64,000 nucleotides of DNA from Cognatundibacterium curvum (GCF_014284235.1 NZ_JACOGD010000005.1:248001-312000), one strand, 5' to 3'; shown: positions 49,369 to 59,608, numbered from the stretch's first letter. Notes: a model not told the origin generated them from the letters alone. Made by a program: numbers and translations.

Positions 49369-51303
49369 ATGCAACAGCTTGGTGATACGCATGCAGCACG
49401 CGCCTGGGGCTTGATGCCGGGAGTGCACGTTCAGCAAGATATAGAACTGGCGCATCAGCGCTCCGCCGCTTTCGGGCTGGGGCGGCAGGATTCGCCGGAT
49501 TATGCCTGCCTGGGTAAAGCTGATTTGCAACTGGTGCTGGAACAGAACCGCCTGTTGTTCCGTCATGCAGCACCAGTGATGGACTCCCTGTATGAACAGA
49601 TCGTCAACACCCACCACATGGTGGTGCTGACCGATGCACGCGGCCTGATACTGCATACCCTGGGCGATGCAGATTTCCTGGAAAAAGCCGATCAGGTCGC
49701 ACTGAACCCCGGTGTGGCCTGGTCTGAGCAGAGTAAGGGAACTAATGCGATAGGCACCGCTATCGCCGCACAGACGCCTACCGTGATTCATGCAGATCAG
49801 CATTATCTGTCTGCGAATCAGTTTCTGACCTGTTCTGCTTCGCCGATTTTTGACGCGCAGGGACAGGTAATCGGTGTGCTGGATGTGACTGGCGATCAGC
49901 ATCACTTTCACCGGCATACCATGGCGCTGGTCAGAATGTCGGCGCAGATGATAGAAAATCAGATGTTCAGCGCGGCATTTCAGAATGCGGTCAAAATCCA
50001 TTTTCACAGCCGCCCGGAATTTCTGGGGACGCTGATGGAGGGCATCGCCTGCTTTACGTCTGACGGGCGTTTTCAGGCCGCCAGCCGCAGTGCCTTATTC
50101 CAGCTGGGCTTGCCGGTCTCAGCCTTACAAACCCATACCTTCAGTTCTTTGTTTGGTATGCCGCTGTCTTCTTGTCTCGATTTGTGCCGGCGCAGTGGCA
50201 GTAGTTTGATTACGCTGGCTTTACCGAATGGGATGAAGGTATATGCGCAGTGTCGTGAGCATCCGGGGACGCTGCTGTCAGCCGGCGTCAATCTGGCAGC
50301 AGATCACACGGTGACAGAAAGAACTGAGCAGCCTGCCGCACAGGGACTGAGCCTGCAGCAACTGGCTGGCGGTGATGCGCTGGTCGCAGCGTTGATCAAC
50401 GGTTTGCGTAAAGTGATAGACCGTGGCATCCCCTTGATGATTACCGGAGAAACCGGTACCGGCAAGGACTGGCTGGCGCAGGCCATACACCAGGCGTCCG
50501 CACGTCGTCATGGCCCGTTCGTGGCGGTGAATTGTGCTGCGATTCCCGAGTCTCTGATCGAATCAGAATTGTTTGGTTACGAGGAGGGTGCCTTTACCGG
50601 AGCCCGTAAAAAAGGTAGTCGCGGCAAGCTGTTGCAGGCCAATGGCGGCACCCTGTTTTTAGATGAGATAGGGGACATGCCTTTGCATTTGCAGGCGCGC
50701 CTGTTGCGTGTGTTGCAGGAGCGCAGTGTGACGCCGCTGGGTGGCGCTGGCAGCACGAAAGTCGATATCGACATTATTTGTGCAACCAACCAGCCCCTGA
50801 AGCAAATGATCGCAACTAAGCAGTTCCGTGAAGATTTGTATTATCGTCTGAACGGCTATGTGCTGAAGTTGCCAGCACTGCGCGACCGCAGCGATCTGAC
50901 GCAGATGGTGTCACGCATACTGCAACAGGAGGATGCAGCGCATATGCACATACATCCGGCACTGATGCAGGTATTTGAGCGACATCCCTGGCCCGGCAAT
51001 ATCCGTCAATTAAGTAATTTACTGCGCACGGCCTTGCGACTGGCGGAAGGAGAATCCGAGATTGGTCTGCAACACTGCCCTCAGGATTTTCTGGAAGATG
51101 TCGTGCCCACATCCATCGAGCCGGTCGCGCAAGCAGACTTAACACCGCCATTGCCAGCATCTGCGTCAGATACGGGCCTGGCAGCTCAGGAGCTGGGATT
51201 GATACAGCAGGCCTTGGCTCAATGTCAGGGCAATGTGACGGCCGCCGCCAGGATGCTGGGTATTTCGCGTAATACGATTTATCGTAAGTTAGGGCGTGGC
51301 TGA
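49369..51303 (+). CDS. AcoR-like sigma-54-dependent transcriptional activator
   Basis: A 644-residue enhancer-binding protein. N-terminal GAF-type sensor (SEQSKGTNAIGTAI, LTCSASPIFD), AAA+ domain with Walker A GETGTGKD (360-367), the sigma-54 contact motif GAFTGA (407-412), FLDEIGDMP and arginine-finger region, and a Fis-type HTH at the end (AAARMLGISRNTIYRKLG). AcoR/AcxR-type regulators switch on aldehyde, alcohol or acetoin catabolism genes. I chose ATG 49369, with GAGGAG upstream. The convergent DUF779 and aldehyde dehydrogenase genes, preceded by a sigma-54 promoter, are the likely targets. Confidence 0.92.
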   Translation: MQQLGDTHAARAWGLMPGVHVQQDIELAHQRSAAFGLGRQDSPDYACLGKADLQLVLEQNRLLFRHAAPVMDSLYEQIVNTHHMVVLTDARGLILHTLGDADFLEKADQVALNPGVAWSEQSKGTNAIGTAIAAQTPTVIHADQHYLSANQFLTCSASPIFDAQGQVIGVLDVTGDQHHFHRHTMALVRMSAQMIENQMFSAAFQNAVKIHFHSRPEFLGTLMEGIACFTSDGRFQAASRSALFQLGLPVSALQTHTFSSLFGMPLSSCLDLCRRSGSSLITLALPNGMKVYAQCREHPGTLLSAGVNLAADHTVTERTEQPAAQGLSLQQLAGGDALVAALINGLRKVIDRGIPLMITGETGTGKDWLAQAIHQASARRHGPFVAVNCAAIPESLIESELFGYEEGAFTGARKKGSRGKLLQANGGTLFLDEIGDMPLHLQARLLRVLQERSVTPLGGAGSTKVDIDIICATNQPLKQMIATKQFREDLYYRLNGYVLKLPALRDRSDLTQMVSRILQQEDAAHMHIHPALMQVFERHPWPGNIRQLSNLLRTALRLAEGESEIGLQHCPQDFLEDVVPTSIEPVAQADLTPPLPASASDTGLAAQELGLIQQALAQCQGNVTAAARMLGISRNTIYRKLGRG

Positions 51304-51333
51304 ACTGCGCAGAAATCCATTATTCAATTTCGA

Positions 51334-51717
51334 TCAGAGTGCAGGACGCGCTGGCAGAATCAGTTGTCCGAACTCTTCATCACTGAATAAGCGCGAGCGG
51401 GTCAGGAAGCGTTTACCGGTTCCATTATCCAGAGAAAACATCCCACCCATGCCTTCGACTACATCGATGATCAGCTGGGTGTGCTCCCAATAAGCAAATT
51501 GTTCCTGCCCCATAAAAAAAGGAACATCGCCTATGCTGCCCAGATAGACATCGCTGTCACTGATTTGAAATTCATTACGTGGATAACACAGCGGTGAGCT
51601 GCCATCGCAACATCCGCCTGACTGGAAAAACAGTAACTCTCCATAGCGCAGACGCAGCTGGTGTATCAATTCCAGCGTGGCGGCGGTGGCCACGACGCGT
51701 TTCGGACTGGCAGACAT
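51334..51717 (-). CDS. DUF779-family protein
   Basis: A 127-residue DUF779 protein with the Cys-rich SGGCCDGSSPLCYP motif and FFMGQEQFAYWEHTQLIIDV. The family is nearly always encoded next to an ExaC/AcoD-type aldehyde dehydrogenase; its role is unknown, though the Cys cluster suggests metal binding. It lies downstream of the dehydrogenase gene on the same strand. Its 3' end faces that of the AcoR-like gene, 30 bp away. Confidence 0.88.
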   Translation of the reverse strand: MSASPKRVVATAATLELIHQLRLRYGELLFFQSGGCCDGSSPLCYPRNEFQISDSDVYLGSIGDVPFFMGQEQFAYWEHTQLIIDVVEGMGGMFSLDNGTGKRFLTRSRLFSDEEFGQLILPARPAL

Positions 51718-51785
51718 AATCAGCTCCTCAGTGCAGCGCAGTACGGACCCGGATGCTTAGCAAGTCCGCTGCAGGAAAATGAAAA

Positions 51786-51851
51786 CCGTAGCTGCTGTAA
51801 AGAGCGCAGCTACGGCGTATTTCAATATCTCAGCGCTACTATGCTGAGATA
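51786..51851 (-). other. Two hairpins between the aldehyde dehydrogenase and DUF779 genes
   Basis: TATCTCAGC/GCTGAGATA (51826-51834/51843-51851) is first in the direction of transcription. CCGTAGCTGC/GCAGCTACGG (51786-51795/51806-51815), followed on the minus strand by TTTTCATTTT, is second. The second resembles a leaky terminator, which would make DUF779 expression lower than that of the dehydrogenase. Confidence 0.6.
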
Positions 51852-51862
51852 CTTAACTCAGC

Positions 51863-53383
51863 TCAGAAAAATCCCAGCGCATTCGGGTTGTAGCTGACCA
51901 GCAGATTTTTAGTTTGCTGATAGTGATCCAGCATCATCTTGTGATTTTCACGACCGATACCGGATTGCTTGTAGCCGCCAAACGCTGCATGGGCCGGATA
52001 CAGATGGTAGCAGTTGGTCCAGACCCGGCCTGCCTGTATGCCACGTCCCACGCGGAAGGCGCGGCTGCCATCGCGGGTCCAGACACCGGCACCCAGACCA
52101 TACAGCGTGTCATTGGCTATCGCCAACGCTTCTTCTTCATCTTTGAAGGTAGTCACCGAGACCACCGGTCCAAAGATTTCTTCCTGGAAGATACGCATCT
52201 TGTTATGACCTTTAAAAATGGTCGGCTGCACATAGTAGCCACCTGCCAGATCACCATCCAGTTGTTGACGTGCGCCGCCAGCCAGCACCGTTGCGCCTTC
52301 CTGTTTGCCGATATCCAGATAGGACAGGATTTTTTCCAGCTGCTCTTGCGAAGCCTGCGCACCTATCATCGTGCTGGCATCCAGCGGGCTGCCCTGTTTG
52401 ATCGCCGCTACCCGTGCCACCGCGCGTGCGATGAAACGCTCGTAGATGGATTCCTGTATCAGCACGCGTGATGGGCAGGTGCAGACTTCACCCTGGTTCA
52501 GCGCAAACATCGCAAAGCCTTCCAGACATTTATCAAAGAAGGCATCATCCTGATCCATCACATCGGCAAAGAAAATATTGGGCGATTTTCCGCCCAATTC
52601 CAGCGTGACCGGAATCAGATTCTGTGCCGCATATTGCATGATCAGACGACCGGTACCGGTTTCGCCGGTGAACGCAATTTTGGCGATGCGTTTGCTGGAA
52701 GCCAGTGGCTTACCGGCTTCCAGACCAAAGCCATTGACCACATTCACCACGCCCGCTGGCAGCAAATCCTGGATCAGTTCCATCAGCACTAAGATTGAGG
52801 ACGGTGTTTGCTCCGCTGGTTTCAGCACCACGCAATTGCCTGCTGCCAGCGCCGGAGCCAGCTTCCAGACCGCCATCAGGATAGGGAAATTCCAGGGAAT
52901 AATCTGACCCACCACACCCAATGGTTCATGGAAGTGATACGCATAGGTTTCTGCATCGATCTGGCAGACTGAGCCTTCTTGCGCACGGATGCAACCGGCG
53001 AAATAGCGGAAATGATCAATCGCCAGCGGAATATCCGCGGCCATGGTTTCGCGTATTGGTTTGCCGTTGTCTATGGTTTCTGCGGTAGCCAGCACGCTCA
53101 GGTTGGCTTCCATGCGGTCCGCGATTTTATTGAGTATCTGCGCACGTTCAGCCGGTGAGGTTTTGCCCCACGCAGTTTTTGCGGCATGGGCGGCATCCAG
53201 TGCCAGTTCTACATCCGCTGCGGTGGAGCGCGCTACTTCGCAAAAGGCCTTGCCGATAATCGGGCTGATGTTTTCAAAATATTCGCCACTGACGGGTGGC
53301 ACAAAGCGGCCACCGATGAAGTTGTCGTAACGTGTTTTAAACGGATTCTTGATACCCAGTTTGCTCAGGTCTGCCATTGTCAT
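51863..53383 (-). CDS. NAD-dependent aldehyde dehydrogenase (ExaC/AcoD type)
   Basis: A 506-residue class 3-fold aldehyde dehydrogenase that oxidises aldehydes such as acetaldehyde to acids. GETGTG (cofactor loop), general base Glu in [10 protein letters not shown], and catalytic Cys in [10 protein letters not shown] (Cys301, with Cys303 nearby) are present. The [11 protein letters not shown] form, DUF779 partner and AcoR-like activator mark the ExaC/AcoD group. A sigma-54 promoter lies about 110 bp upstream. The exact substrate is inferred from context. Confidence 0.94.
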   Translation of the reverse strand: MTMADLSKLGIKNPFKTRYDNFIGGRFVPPVSGEYFENISPIIGKAFCEVARSTAADVELALDAAHAAKTAWGKTSPAERAQILNKIADRMEANLSVLATAETIDNGKPIRETMAADIPLAIDHFRYFAGCIRAQEGSVCQIDAETYAYHFHEPLGVVGQIIPWNFPILMAVWKLAPALAAGNCVVLKPAEQTPSSILVLMELIQDLLPAGVVNVVNGFGLEAGKPLASSKRIAKIAFTGETGTGRLIMQYAAQNLIPVTLELGGKSPNIFFADVMDQDDAFFDKCLEGFAMFALNQGEVCTCPSRVLIQESIYERFIARAVARVAAIKQGSPLDASTMIGAQASQEQLEKILSYLDIGKQEGATVLAGGARQQLDGDLAGGYYVQPTIFKGHNKMRIFQEEIFGPVVSVTTFKDEEEALAIANDTLYGLGAGVWTRDGSRAFRVGRGIQAGRVWTNCYHLYPAHAAFGGYKQSGIGRENHKMMLDHYQQTKNLLVSYNPNALGFF

Positions 53384-53490
53384 GTTATGTCTCCTTTATT
53401 GTGAATTGCCACCATTCACCGGCTAGCTTTGGCTAAGCTAACTTGTGAAGCAGTGTGGTCCTGGAATTTGTGCAAGCACGCATGACTTAG

Positions 53491-53506
53491 TGCAAAGCCT
53501 GTGCCA
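53491..53506 (-). promoter_or_regulatory. Sigma-54 promoter of the aldehyde dehydrogenase operon
   Basis: Read on the minus strand, TGGCACAGGCTTTGCA fits the full sigma-54 consensus TGGCACrN4TTGCw with correct -24/-12 spacing. Transcription would start about 53480, giving a leader of roughly 95 nt before the ATG at 53383. Confidence 0.85.
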
Positions 53507-53603
53507 GTCAGGCTTATTCTTGCAAAGCCAATACAGATAAGGGTTTCAAGGCGATCTGCCTGGCGTATTGGGGCGCTGTGATGCGCTGCGACTGTCACAT
53601 AAT

Positions 53604-53659
53604 GGAACACTGTCCCAGGTGACACTGTGTCAGCGCTGAGCAGAGTTGACACAGTGTAG
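53604..53659. promoter_or_regulatory. Palindromic upstream activator sites (likely AcoR-like operator array)
   Basis: A perfect palindrome TGACAC-T-GTGTCA (53620-53632), a near-perfect one TGACAC-A-GTGTAG (53647-53659), and a weaker one GGAACACTGTCCC (53604-53616) lie about 100-155 bp upstream of the sigma-54 promoter, the usual distance for enhancer-binding proteins. Centre spacings are 16 and 27 bp. Confidence 0.65.
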
Positions 53660-53700
53660 GAGGGTGAGGAAAGGGAGAGTCACAGCAGCGCCGGGACTGA

Positions 53701-53738
53701 AAGAAAAAAGCGACAGACTGCAGGGCAATCTGTCGCTT
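53701..53738 (-). terminator. Intrinsic terminator of tex
   Basis: AAGCGACAGA (53708-53717) and TCTGTCGCTT (53729-53738) form a perfect 10-bp stem. On the minus strand it is followed by TTTTTTCTT. It lies about 75 bp after the tex stop. With the sigma-54 elements it accounts for the 430-bp gap 53384-53813. Confidence 0.85.
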
Positions 53739-53813
53739 AGCTTGTTACTTTGTGCTCAGGCATGTGCGCTTCATCTGCGCAACTGGAACCAGTCTGCCGA
53801 TATTCGCTCTGTA

Positions 53814-56162
53814 TTAGCCGCGTAATTTAGCAAACGCTGCCGCCATCGCATTGTTGGCCGGTGCGGCCGCCTGATTGCGTGACTGATGCTGATTCAAACG
53901 CTTCGCATCTTGCCGGTCACCACGCTGTTCCGGTTTGCTGCCGGCTTGCGGTGCGCTGTCAGACAGGCGCATGGTGAGGGCGATACGCTGACGTTTAACA
54001 TCCACTTCCAGTACTTTCACTTTAACTACCTGACCCGCCTTGACCACGGTGTGCGGGTCTTTGACGAAGGTCGACGACAGCGCAGAAATATGGACCAGTC
54101 CATCCTGATGCACACCGATATCGACGAAGGCGCCGAAGGCTGCAACGTTGGTGACCACGCCTTCCAGTATCATGTCCGGGCGCAAATCCTTGATGTCTTC
54201 CACGCCATCCTTGAAGGTCGCGGTGGTGAATTCAGGACGCGGATCACGGCCTGGTTTTTCCAGCTCTTTCAGGATGTCGGTGACAGTCGGTACACCGAAT
54301 TTTTCATCGGCATAGCGCGTAGGATTCAGGCTCTTCAACAGACTGCTGTCACCGATGACGGCCTTCACATCCTTCTGTATATCAGCCAGGATTTTTTCTA
54401 CCAGCGGATAGGATTCCGGATGGACGGCAGAGGCATCGAGCGGATTGCTGCCATTCATCACGCGCAAGAAACCAGCGGCTTGTTCGAAGGTCTTGTCACC
54501 CAGGCGTGGCACGGCGCGCAAATCGGCGCGTGCGCTGAACATGCCTTTGGCATCGCGGTAATTGACTATGCTTTGTGCGACGCTCGCGGACAGGCCGGAA
54601 ACCCGCGCCAATAAAGGCGCAGAGGCGGTATTGACATCGACACCGACCGCATTCACGCAGTCTTCCACCACTGCATCGAGCGAGCGAGCCAGCTGAGTCT
54701 GACTGACGTCATGCTGATACTGACCGACGCCGATGGATTTCGGATCAATCTTAACCAGCTCCGCCAGCGGGTCTTGCAGGCGACGTGCAATCGATACCGC
54801 ACCACGGATGGATACATCCAGATCCGGCAATTCTTTAGACGCGAATTCCGAAGCGGAATAGACCGACGCACCCGCTTCAGATACCACGATTTTAGTCAGC
54901 TTCAGTTCAGGCTTGAGCTTGATCAGATCCTGCGCCAGTTTGTCGGTTTCGCGTGAGGCCGTGCCATTCCCGATAGAGATCAGCGATACCTGATATTTTT
55001 CTGCCAGTTTTGCCAGCGTATGTAGCGAGCCATCCCAGTCATTGCGTGGCTGATGCGGGTAAATCGTGGCATGTTCCATCACCTTACCTGTCGCATCGAC
55101 GATGGCTACTTTGACGCCGGTACGCAAGCCAGGATCCAGACCCATGGTGGCGCGTGGTCCAGCTGGCGCTGCCAATAATAAGTCTTTCAGATTACGGGCA
55201 AAAACATTGATCGCTTCGATTTCTGCCTGTTCACGCAGCTTGCCCATGAGCTCGGTTTCCAGATGCATGAACACCTTAACGCGCCAGGCCCAGCGTACGG
55301 TATCGGCCAGCCATTTATCCGCCGGGCGGTCTTTCTGGCTGATGCCAAAGCGTGCAGCGATGCGACCTTCGCAAGGATTCAGTGGCGCATCCCATTTTGG
55401 TTTTTCTTCTTCACTGTCAAGGCGCAATGTGACCGTCAGCATTTCTTCACGACGACCACGGAACAAGGCCAGCGCACGGTGCGAAGGAATAGTGCCCAGC
55501 GTTTCTGAGTAATCGAAATAATCGGCAAACTTTTCGCCTGCATCCTGCTTACCTTCCACCACTTTGGATTCCACGATGCCGTGTTCATTCAGATATTCAC
55601 GCAGGGTTTGCAGCAGAGTCGCATCTTCGGCAAAACGCTCCATCAGGATCTGACGTGCACCATCCAGCGCTGCTTTGGCATCGGCCACACCGGGATTGTC
55701 ACCATTGGCGGTGGTGAAGGCGGGCTTCAGATAAGCGGCTGCTTCGGTTTCCGGTTGCAAGCTCGGGTTGGCGAGCAAGGCGTCGGCCAGCGGTTGCAAA
55801 CCGGCTTCCACCGCGATCTGTGCTTTAGTGCGGCGCTTAGGTTTGTAAGGCAGGTAGAGATCTTCCAGCCGGGTTTTATCTTCCGCCAGGCTGACTGCAG
55901 CCAGCAGTTCCGGTGTCATTTTGCCCTGTTCATCAATCGAGGCGATGATGGCTGCACGGCGGTCTTCCAGTTCGCGCAGATAACGCAGGCGTTCTTCCAG
56001 CAAACGTAACTGGGTATCGTCCAGGCCACCGGTGACTTCTTTACGGTAACGCGCGATGAACGGCACGGTTGCACCTTCATCCAGCAGGGCGACAGCGGCT
56101 GCTACCTGTACTGGTTTGGCAACGAGTTCTACGGCAAGTCTTTGTTCAATTGAAGGCAACAT
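53814..56162 (-). CDS. tex: Tex transcription accessory/RNA-binding protein
   Basis: A 782-residue Tex protein: N-terminal Tex/Spt6 helical region ([17 protein letters not shown]), YqgF-like RNase H fold ([17 protein letters not shown]), helix-hairpin-helix repeats ([20 protein letters not shown]) and a C-terminal S1 domain ([20 protein letters not shown]). Tex binds nucleic acid and affects transcription and stress survival. I chose the ATG at 56162 ([13 protein letters not shown]), the standard family start; the frame is open 17 codons further. Length is normal. Confidence 0.96.
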   Translation of the reverse strand: MLPSIEQRLAVELVAKPVQVAAAVALLDEGATVPFIARYRKEVTGGLDDTQLRLLEERLRYLRELEDRRAAIIASIDEQGKMTPELLAAVSLAEDKTRLEDLYLPYKPKRRTKAQIAVEAGLQPLADALLANPSLQPETEAAAYLKPAFTTANGDNPGVADAKAALDGARQILMERFAEDATLLQTLREYLNEHGIVESKVVEGKQDAGEKFADYFDYSETLGTIPSHRALALFRGRREEMLTVTLRLDSEEEKPKWDAPLNPCEGRIAARFGISQKDRPADKWLADTVRWAWRVKVFMHLETELMGKLREQAEIEAINVFARNLKDLLLAAPAGPRATMGLDPGLRTGVKVAIVDATGKVMEHATIYPHQPRNDWDGSLHTLAKLAEKYQVSLISIGNGTASRETDKLAQDLIKLKPELKLTKIVVSEAGASVYSASEFASKELPDLDVSIRGAVSIARRLQDPLAELVKIDPKSIGVGQYQHDVSQTQLARSLDAVVEDCVNAVGVDVNTASAPLLARVSGLSASVAQSIVNYRDAKGMFSARADLRAVPRLGDKTFEQAAGFLRVMNGSNPLDASAVHPESYPLVEKILADIQKDVKAVIGDSSLLKSLNPTRYADEKFGVPTVTDILKELEKPGRDPRPEFTTATFKDGVEDIKDLRPDMILEGVVTNVAAFGAFVDIGVHQDGLVHISALSSTFVKDPHTVVKAGQVVKVKVLEVDVKRQRIALTMRLSDSAPQAGSKPEQRGDRQDAKRLNQHQSRNQAAAPANNAMAAAFAKLRG

Positions 56163-56402
56163 AAATCCAGCATCCAGACATAAAAAAGCAATGAAGGCGC
56201 TGATGATACGCAATTTGCGGCTTTGCGCCAGTCTTGACAGCCAGACTGGCAGGGGGTAGAACTCGCTGCGCCGTATGGTGTCGGGCTGCGGTAAAGCACT
56301 ATGTGCATACCTGCTGCCGAGTTCGCCAGCGATGCTGCGTGCTCATCGCCTGCCTTGCTGGAATTGGAAACACTTGCAAAATACAAACAGGAGAGATCCG
56401 CT

Positions 56403-57395
56403 TTGCACCCTCAGCTTTTCATTTATCTCGCACGTTGCCTGCAAGCTGCTCTGACATGCTGCTGCTTCTTGCTGCTGCCAGCGCAGGCACAGGCAGCAAG
56501 CACGGTGCAGAGCTTATCGTTCCGGTTTGCGGATGGCGCTTATGCGAGTTATTTTTATCTGGATAAGGGTGAACACTCGCAGAACAGCTTTGTGCAGGCC
56601 GCGGATGCCAGCTTTGAAAACTGGATCTTCGTCGTTGGCGGTTCTGGCTGTGCGAGTATGGGGCGCTATTTACCCGGCTATTTCCGTGGACTGGAAGGCG
56701 AGTCTGGCGTCAGCCGTCTCTGGTTATTACAGAAGCGCCATGTCGGCGCGCAGGATGATGGCAGTGATTGCAGCAGTGCGTTTGTACAAGACGATCATTT
56801 CAGCCGCTGGCACGCGGATCAGCTGGAGTTCATCCGTTTTCAGCTGGCACAAGCACCGTCCAATAAAACCATACGCGTGGTAATGATGGGTATTTCTGAG
56901 GGCGCAGAGCTGGCCCCGGTGCTGGCGCTGGCGCTGCCCGCCGCTACCCACCTGGTGTTGCTGGCGCATAGTGGGGATGGTGCGATGGGCACCTATCAGA
57001 CGCTGGCCCGTGCTTACGCCCATATGCACTCAGGATGGAAGCAATTGCAGGCAGCGTTGAGTAGCACGCCATCCGATCCGGATCGCAGTCTGATCCATGG
57101 CCGCAGCTGGCGCTATTGGTCGGAAATTCGTGCGGTCGATCACCTCAGCAATCTGCGTGCATGGAAGGGGCCAGTGTTATGGGCCTACGGGGACGCGGAT
57201 GCACTGATTCCAAAAGATGCCCAGGCTAAATTGCAACAAATAGTTAAGCCTGTGCCCGCACAGTGGCGAACCTGTGTCTTTCCAGGTGCAGATCATGGCT
57301 TGCGCAGCCCAGATCATGCTTATCTGCCGGATCTGATGTGGCAGCTGGATCGCTGGCTGGCAGCAGCTCCGCCTCTGGACCCATGCCAGGACTAA
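56403..57395 (+). CDS. Exported alpha/beta-hydrolase-like protein of unknown function
   Basis: A 330-residue protein from the chosen TTG (56403), which has AGGAGA nine bases upstream and gives a signal peptide ending LPAQAQAAS; an ATG at 56301 keeps the frame but its leader is not signal-like. It has VVGGSGCASMG, a nucleophile-elbow-like GISEGAELAP, YGDADALIPKD and a late GADHGL, so a Ser-Asp-His triad is plausible. I do not recognise a named family. It is divergent from tex, with 240 bp between them and no operon partner. Confidence 0.7.
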   Translation: MHPQLFIYLARCLQAALTCCCFLLLPAQAQAASTVQSLSFRFADGAYASYFYLDKGEHSQNSFVQAADASFENWIFVVGGSGCASMGRYLPGYFRGLEGESGVSRLWLLQKRHVGAQDDGSDCSSAFVQDDHFSRWHADQLEFIRFQLAQAPSNKTIRVVMMGISEGAELAPVLALALPAATHLVLLAHSGDGAMGTYQTLARAYAHMHSGWKQLQAALSSTPSDPDRSLIHGRSWRYWSEIRAVDHLSNLRAWKGPVLWAYGDADALIPKDAQAKLQQIVKPVPAQWRTCVFPGADHGLRSPDHAYLPDLMWQLDRWLAAAPPLDPCQD

Positions 57396-57549
57396 ATGCC
57401 ATTTTCTGTGACGGGTGTCTGGGCTTAGTTCAAGGGGAAATAAGTAGTGGGTTTGAGGATGGAATTGAGTTGGCTTAAATTTTTTACAAATAATTACAAT
57501 TCTACGTAATTAATTAGTATCTTGATAATGTAAAAAAACTTGTTTTACA

Positions 57550-57555
57550 TATAAT
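57550..57555 (+). promoter_or_regulatory. Possible -10 element of the LpoB-type cluster
   Basis: TATAAT lies in a very AT-rich stretch (57480-57640) 86 bp before the first gene. A TTGATA at 57522 is 22 bp away, too far for a normal -35. Confidence 0.35.
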
Positions 57556-57640
57556 CCTATGCTCATGTGAAATTGTTGTATTTTGACAATCTTGCCTCTC
57601 TCAATTGTTTCTCTTTATTTCCCTTTCCTTCCAGAAAACT

Positions 57641-59149
57641 ATGCGCATTTCTAATTTTGCAGTGACTCCGCTGGTAGCGGCACTCGTACTCACGGGTTGC
57701 GTGACCACTCCTACCCACGATAGCAAAGTAGCTGCTTCTCTGGCGGTTGCTAAAACCGGTCAGATTGAAGATGCGATTAAGCAGGTTGAGGCGCAGACGC
57801 AGGGCAAGAATGAAAATGACTTGCTGCTGAATCTGGAAAAAGGCGAGTTAATGCGCATAGGCAAGCGCTATCAGGACAGCCTGAATGCCCTGAATGTGGC
57901 GGATGCCAAGGTTAAAGAGTGGGAAGAGAATGCCAAGAGTAATCCGCAAAAACTGATGGCGCAGATAGGCGCGACCCTGATGGGAGATGCCAGCCGCGAT
58001 TATGAAGGTCAGGATTACGAAAAAGTGATGTTGACTATCCGTATGGCGATGAACCGTATCAATCTGGGTGACCTGGATACAGCGCGGGTAGACATCAAAC
58101 GCACGCATGAACGTGAAGCGGTGATTGCAGAATTCCGCTCCAAAGAAACTGTGGCGGCGGAAGAAGAAGCCAAATCCAAAGGCGTCAGCACAGGCAATAA
58201 AGAATTGAATGGCTATCCGGTCGAAACCCTGAATGATCCGGAAGTCCTGAAGCTGAAAAACGGTTACCAGAATGCGCTCAGCCATTATCTGTCCGGCTTT
58301 GTGTATGAGGCGCTCAACGAGCCTGGCCTGGCTGCTCCCGGTTATCGTAAAGCGATTGAATTGCGTCCGGAATTGCCGGTGCTGGAAGAGGGCTTGAAGG
58401 GGCTGGATCAGCGTACCAGTTTCCGTCGCAAGAAAGGTGTGACCGATGTGTTGTTCGTGGTCGAAGCCGGTAATTCACCTGCGCGTCAATCGAAAAAACT
58501 GACTTTGCCTATTCCTACCGGACGTGGGCTGATTACGATGTCGCTGGCTTTCCCGGTGATTTATCCAGACAAGGATGCACCGCAGATCAATACCATCCAG
58601 GTGGGCAATCAGAATCTGCCGACTGCTTTGATTACTGATTTTAATGTGATGGCACGCCGTGCCTTGAAAGATGAACTGCCAGGCATTTATACCCGCGCTG
58701 CGATCCGCGCAGCGGTGAAAGGTGTGGCGCAGGATCAGATCAATAAAAACTTTGGTGCCTTAGCCGGATTGGCTGCCAACATCGCAGTGGCGGCAACCGA
58801 GAGCAATGCCGATGACCGCCTGTGGCGCAGTCTGCCTGAGCGCGTCTTCGTGGCGCGCGCCTTTTTGCCACCTGGTGATTACGACGTAAACTTCACCGGT
58901 CGTCCCGGCGAAACCAGTAAAATCTCGGTCGATGGTCGCTATATGGTGGTGCCGGTCCGTTTGTATCAAAACAAAACCTATCTGGGTGACTTAGCCAAAT
59001 TTGGCACGATAACACCAGTCGCTCAGGTCGAAGACAAACCTGCCACTACCGCACAAGATGCGAAACCGGCAGCAAAGAAAAACGTCGTTAAACCTAAACC
59101 AGCACAAGGCACCACGAATACTGGCGCAACTGCTGTAAAAACCAATTAA
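57641..59149 (+). CDS. COG3014-like lipoprotein, first gene of an LpoB-type cluster
   Basis: A 502-residue lipoprotein: signal sequence with lipobox LTGC and Cys20, then a helical, TPR-like region (EDAIKQVEAQTQGKNENDLL, NGYQNALSHYLSGFVYEALN) and a beta-rich C-terminal half (RVFVARAFLPPGDYDVNF). It resembles COG3014 proteins found next to ycfL/lpoB homologues. The role is unknown; location in the envelope is inferred from the lipobox, whose +2 Val suggests the outer membrane. The Lys/Thr-rich tail is low complexity. The ATG at 57641 was chosen because it gives the lipoprotein signal. Confidence 0.8.
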   Translation: MRISNFAVTPLVAALVLTGCVTTPTHDSKVAASLAVAKTGQIEDAIKQVEAQTQGKNENDLLLNLEKGELMRIGKRYQDSLNALNVADAKVKEWEENAKSNPQKLMAQIGATLMGDASRDYEGQDYEKVMLTIRMAMNRINLGDLDTARVDIKRTHEREAVIAEFRSKETVAAEEEAKSKGVSTGNKELNGYPVETLNDPEVLKLKNGYQNALSHYLSGFVYEALNEPGLAAPGYRKAIELRPELPVLEEGLKGLDQRTSFRRKKGVTDVLFVVEAGNSPARQSKKLTLPIPTGRGLITMSLAFPVIYPDKDAPQINTIQVGNQNLPTALITDFNVMARRALKDELPGIYTRAAIRAAVKGVAQDQINKNFGALAGLAANIAVAATESNADDRLWRSLPERVFVARAFLPPGDYDVNFTGRPGETSKISVDGRYMVVPVRLYQNKTYLGDLAKFGTITPVAQVEDKPATTAQDAKPAAKKNVVKPKPAQGTTNTGATAVKTN

Positions 59150-59171
59150 TTGTCGTCGCAAAGGATAAGAC

Positions 59172-59573
59172 ATGTTGAAAAATGCCCGTTTAATCGCAAT
59201 CAGCGCTGTACTCGCTGCGTGCTGGATGGCTCCGGTTCAGGCCGCTAATGATATTCCGAATGCCTCTTCGGCTGGTATCGCTGCCAAGCTGATGGTACGT
59301 GGCACACTGGAAGGGGTGCAGGTCGTGGATCTGCGCTCGCAGCGTCGTAATGATGTGATGGTGGTACAGGCTGAGATGCTGAATCTGACCGACAAAGATG
59401 TGCGTGTGTACTACCGCTTCCGCTGGACCGATGCAGCGGGTATGCAGGTTGGTGATGGTGAAGTCTGGAAACCGCTGACCATACTCGGCCGTCAGAGCCA
59501 GCTGATCAAGGGCACAGCCTACGGTCCACAGGCAAGTGACTTCAAAATTGAAATGAGTGCTGAGCCACGCTGA
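59172..59573 (+). CDS. YcfL-family (DUF1425) exported protein
   Basis: A 133-residue protein with a signal peptide (MLKNARLIAISAVLAA...QAAND) and a beta-sandwich-like domain: VQAEMLNLTDKDVRVYYRFRW and GDGEVWKPLTILGRQ. This is the YcfL/DUF1425 pattern. In E. coli ycfL lies directly before lpoB, as here. The role is unknown but the linkage suggests peptidoglycan synthesis control. Confidence 0.82.
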   Translation: MLKNARLIAISAVLAACWMAPVQAANDIPNASSAGIAAKLMVRGTLEGVQVVDLRSQRRNDVMVVQAEMLNLTDKDVRVYYRFRWTDAAGMQVGDGEVWKPLTILGRQSQLIKGTAYGPQASDFKIEMSAEPR

Positions 59574-59608
59574 GTTCAGAGCCAGAAATTAATCTAAGGA
59601 ATATATCC

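Noticed and set aside
49279..50007. 242-codon minus-strand frame opposite the AcoR-like gene
   Set aside because: The protein is rich in His, Cys and Arg with no recognisable domain, and it overlaps the well-supported activator gene and its upstream region.
53416..53652. 78-codon minus-strand frame upstream of the aldehyde dehydrogenase
   Set aside because: It covers the sigma-54 promoter and the palindromic sites, which explain the sequence better, and its product has no family features.
53886..54614. 242-codon plus-strand frame opposite tex
   Set aside because: A shadow of the S1 and HhH coding region of tex, with no domain or start signal.
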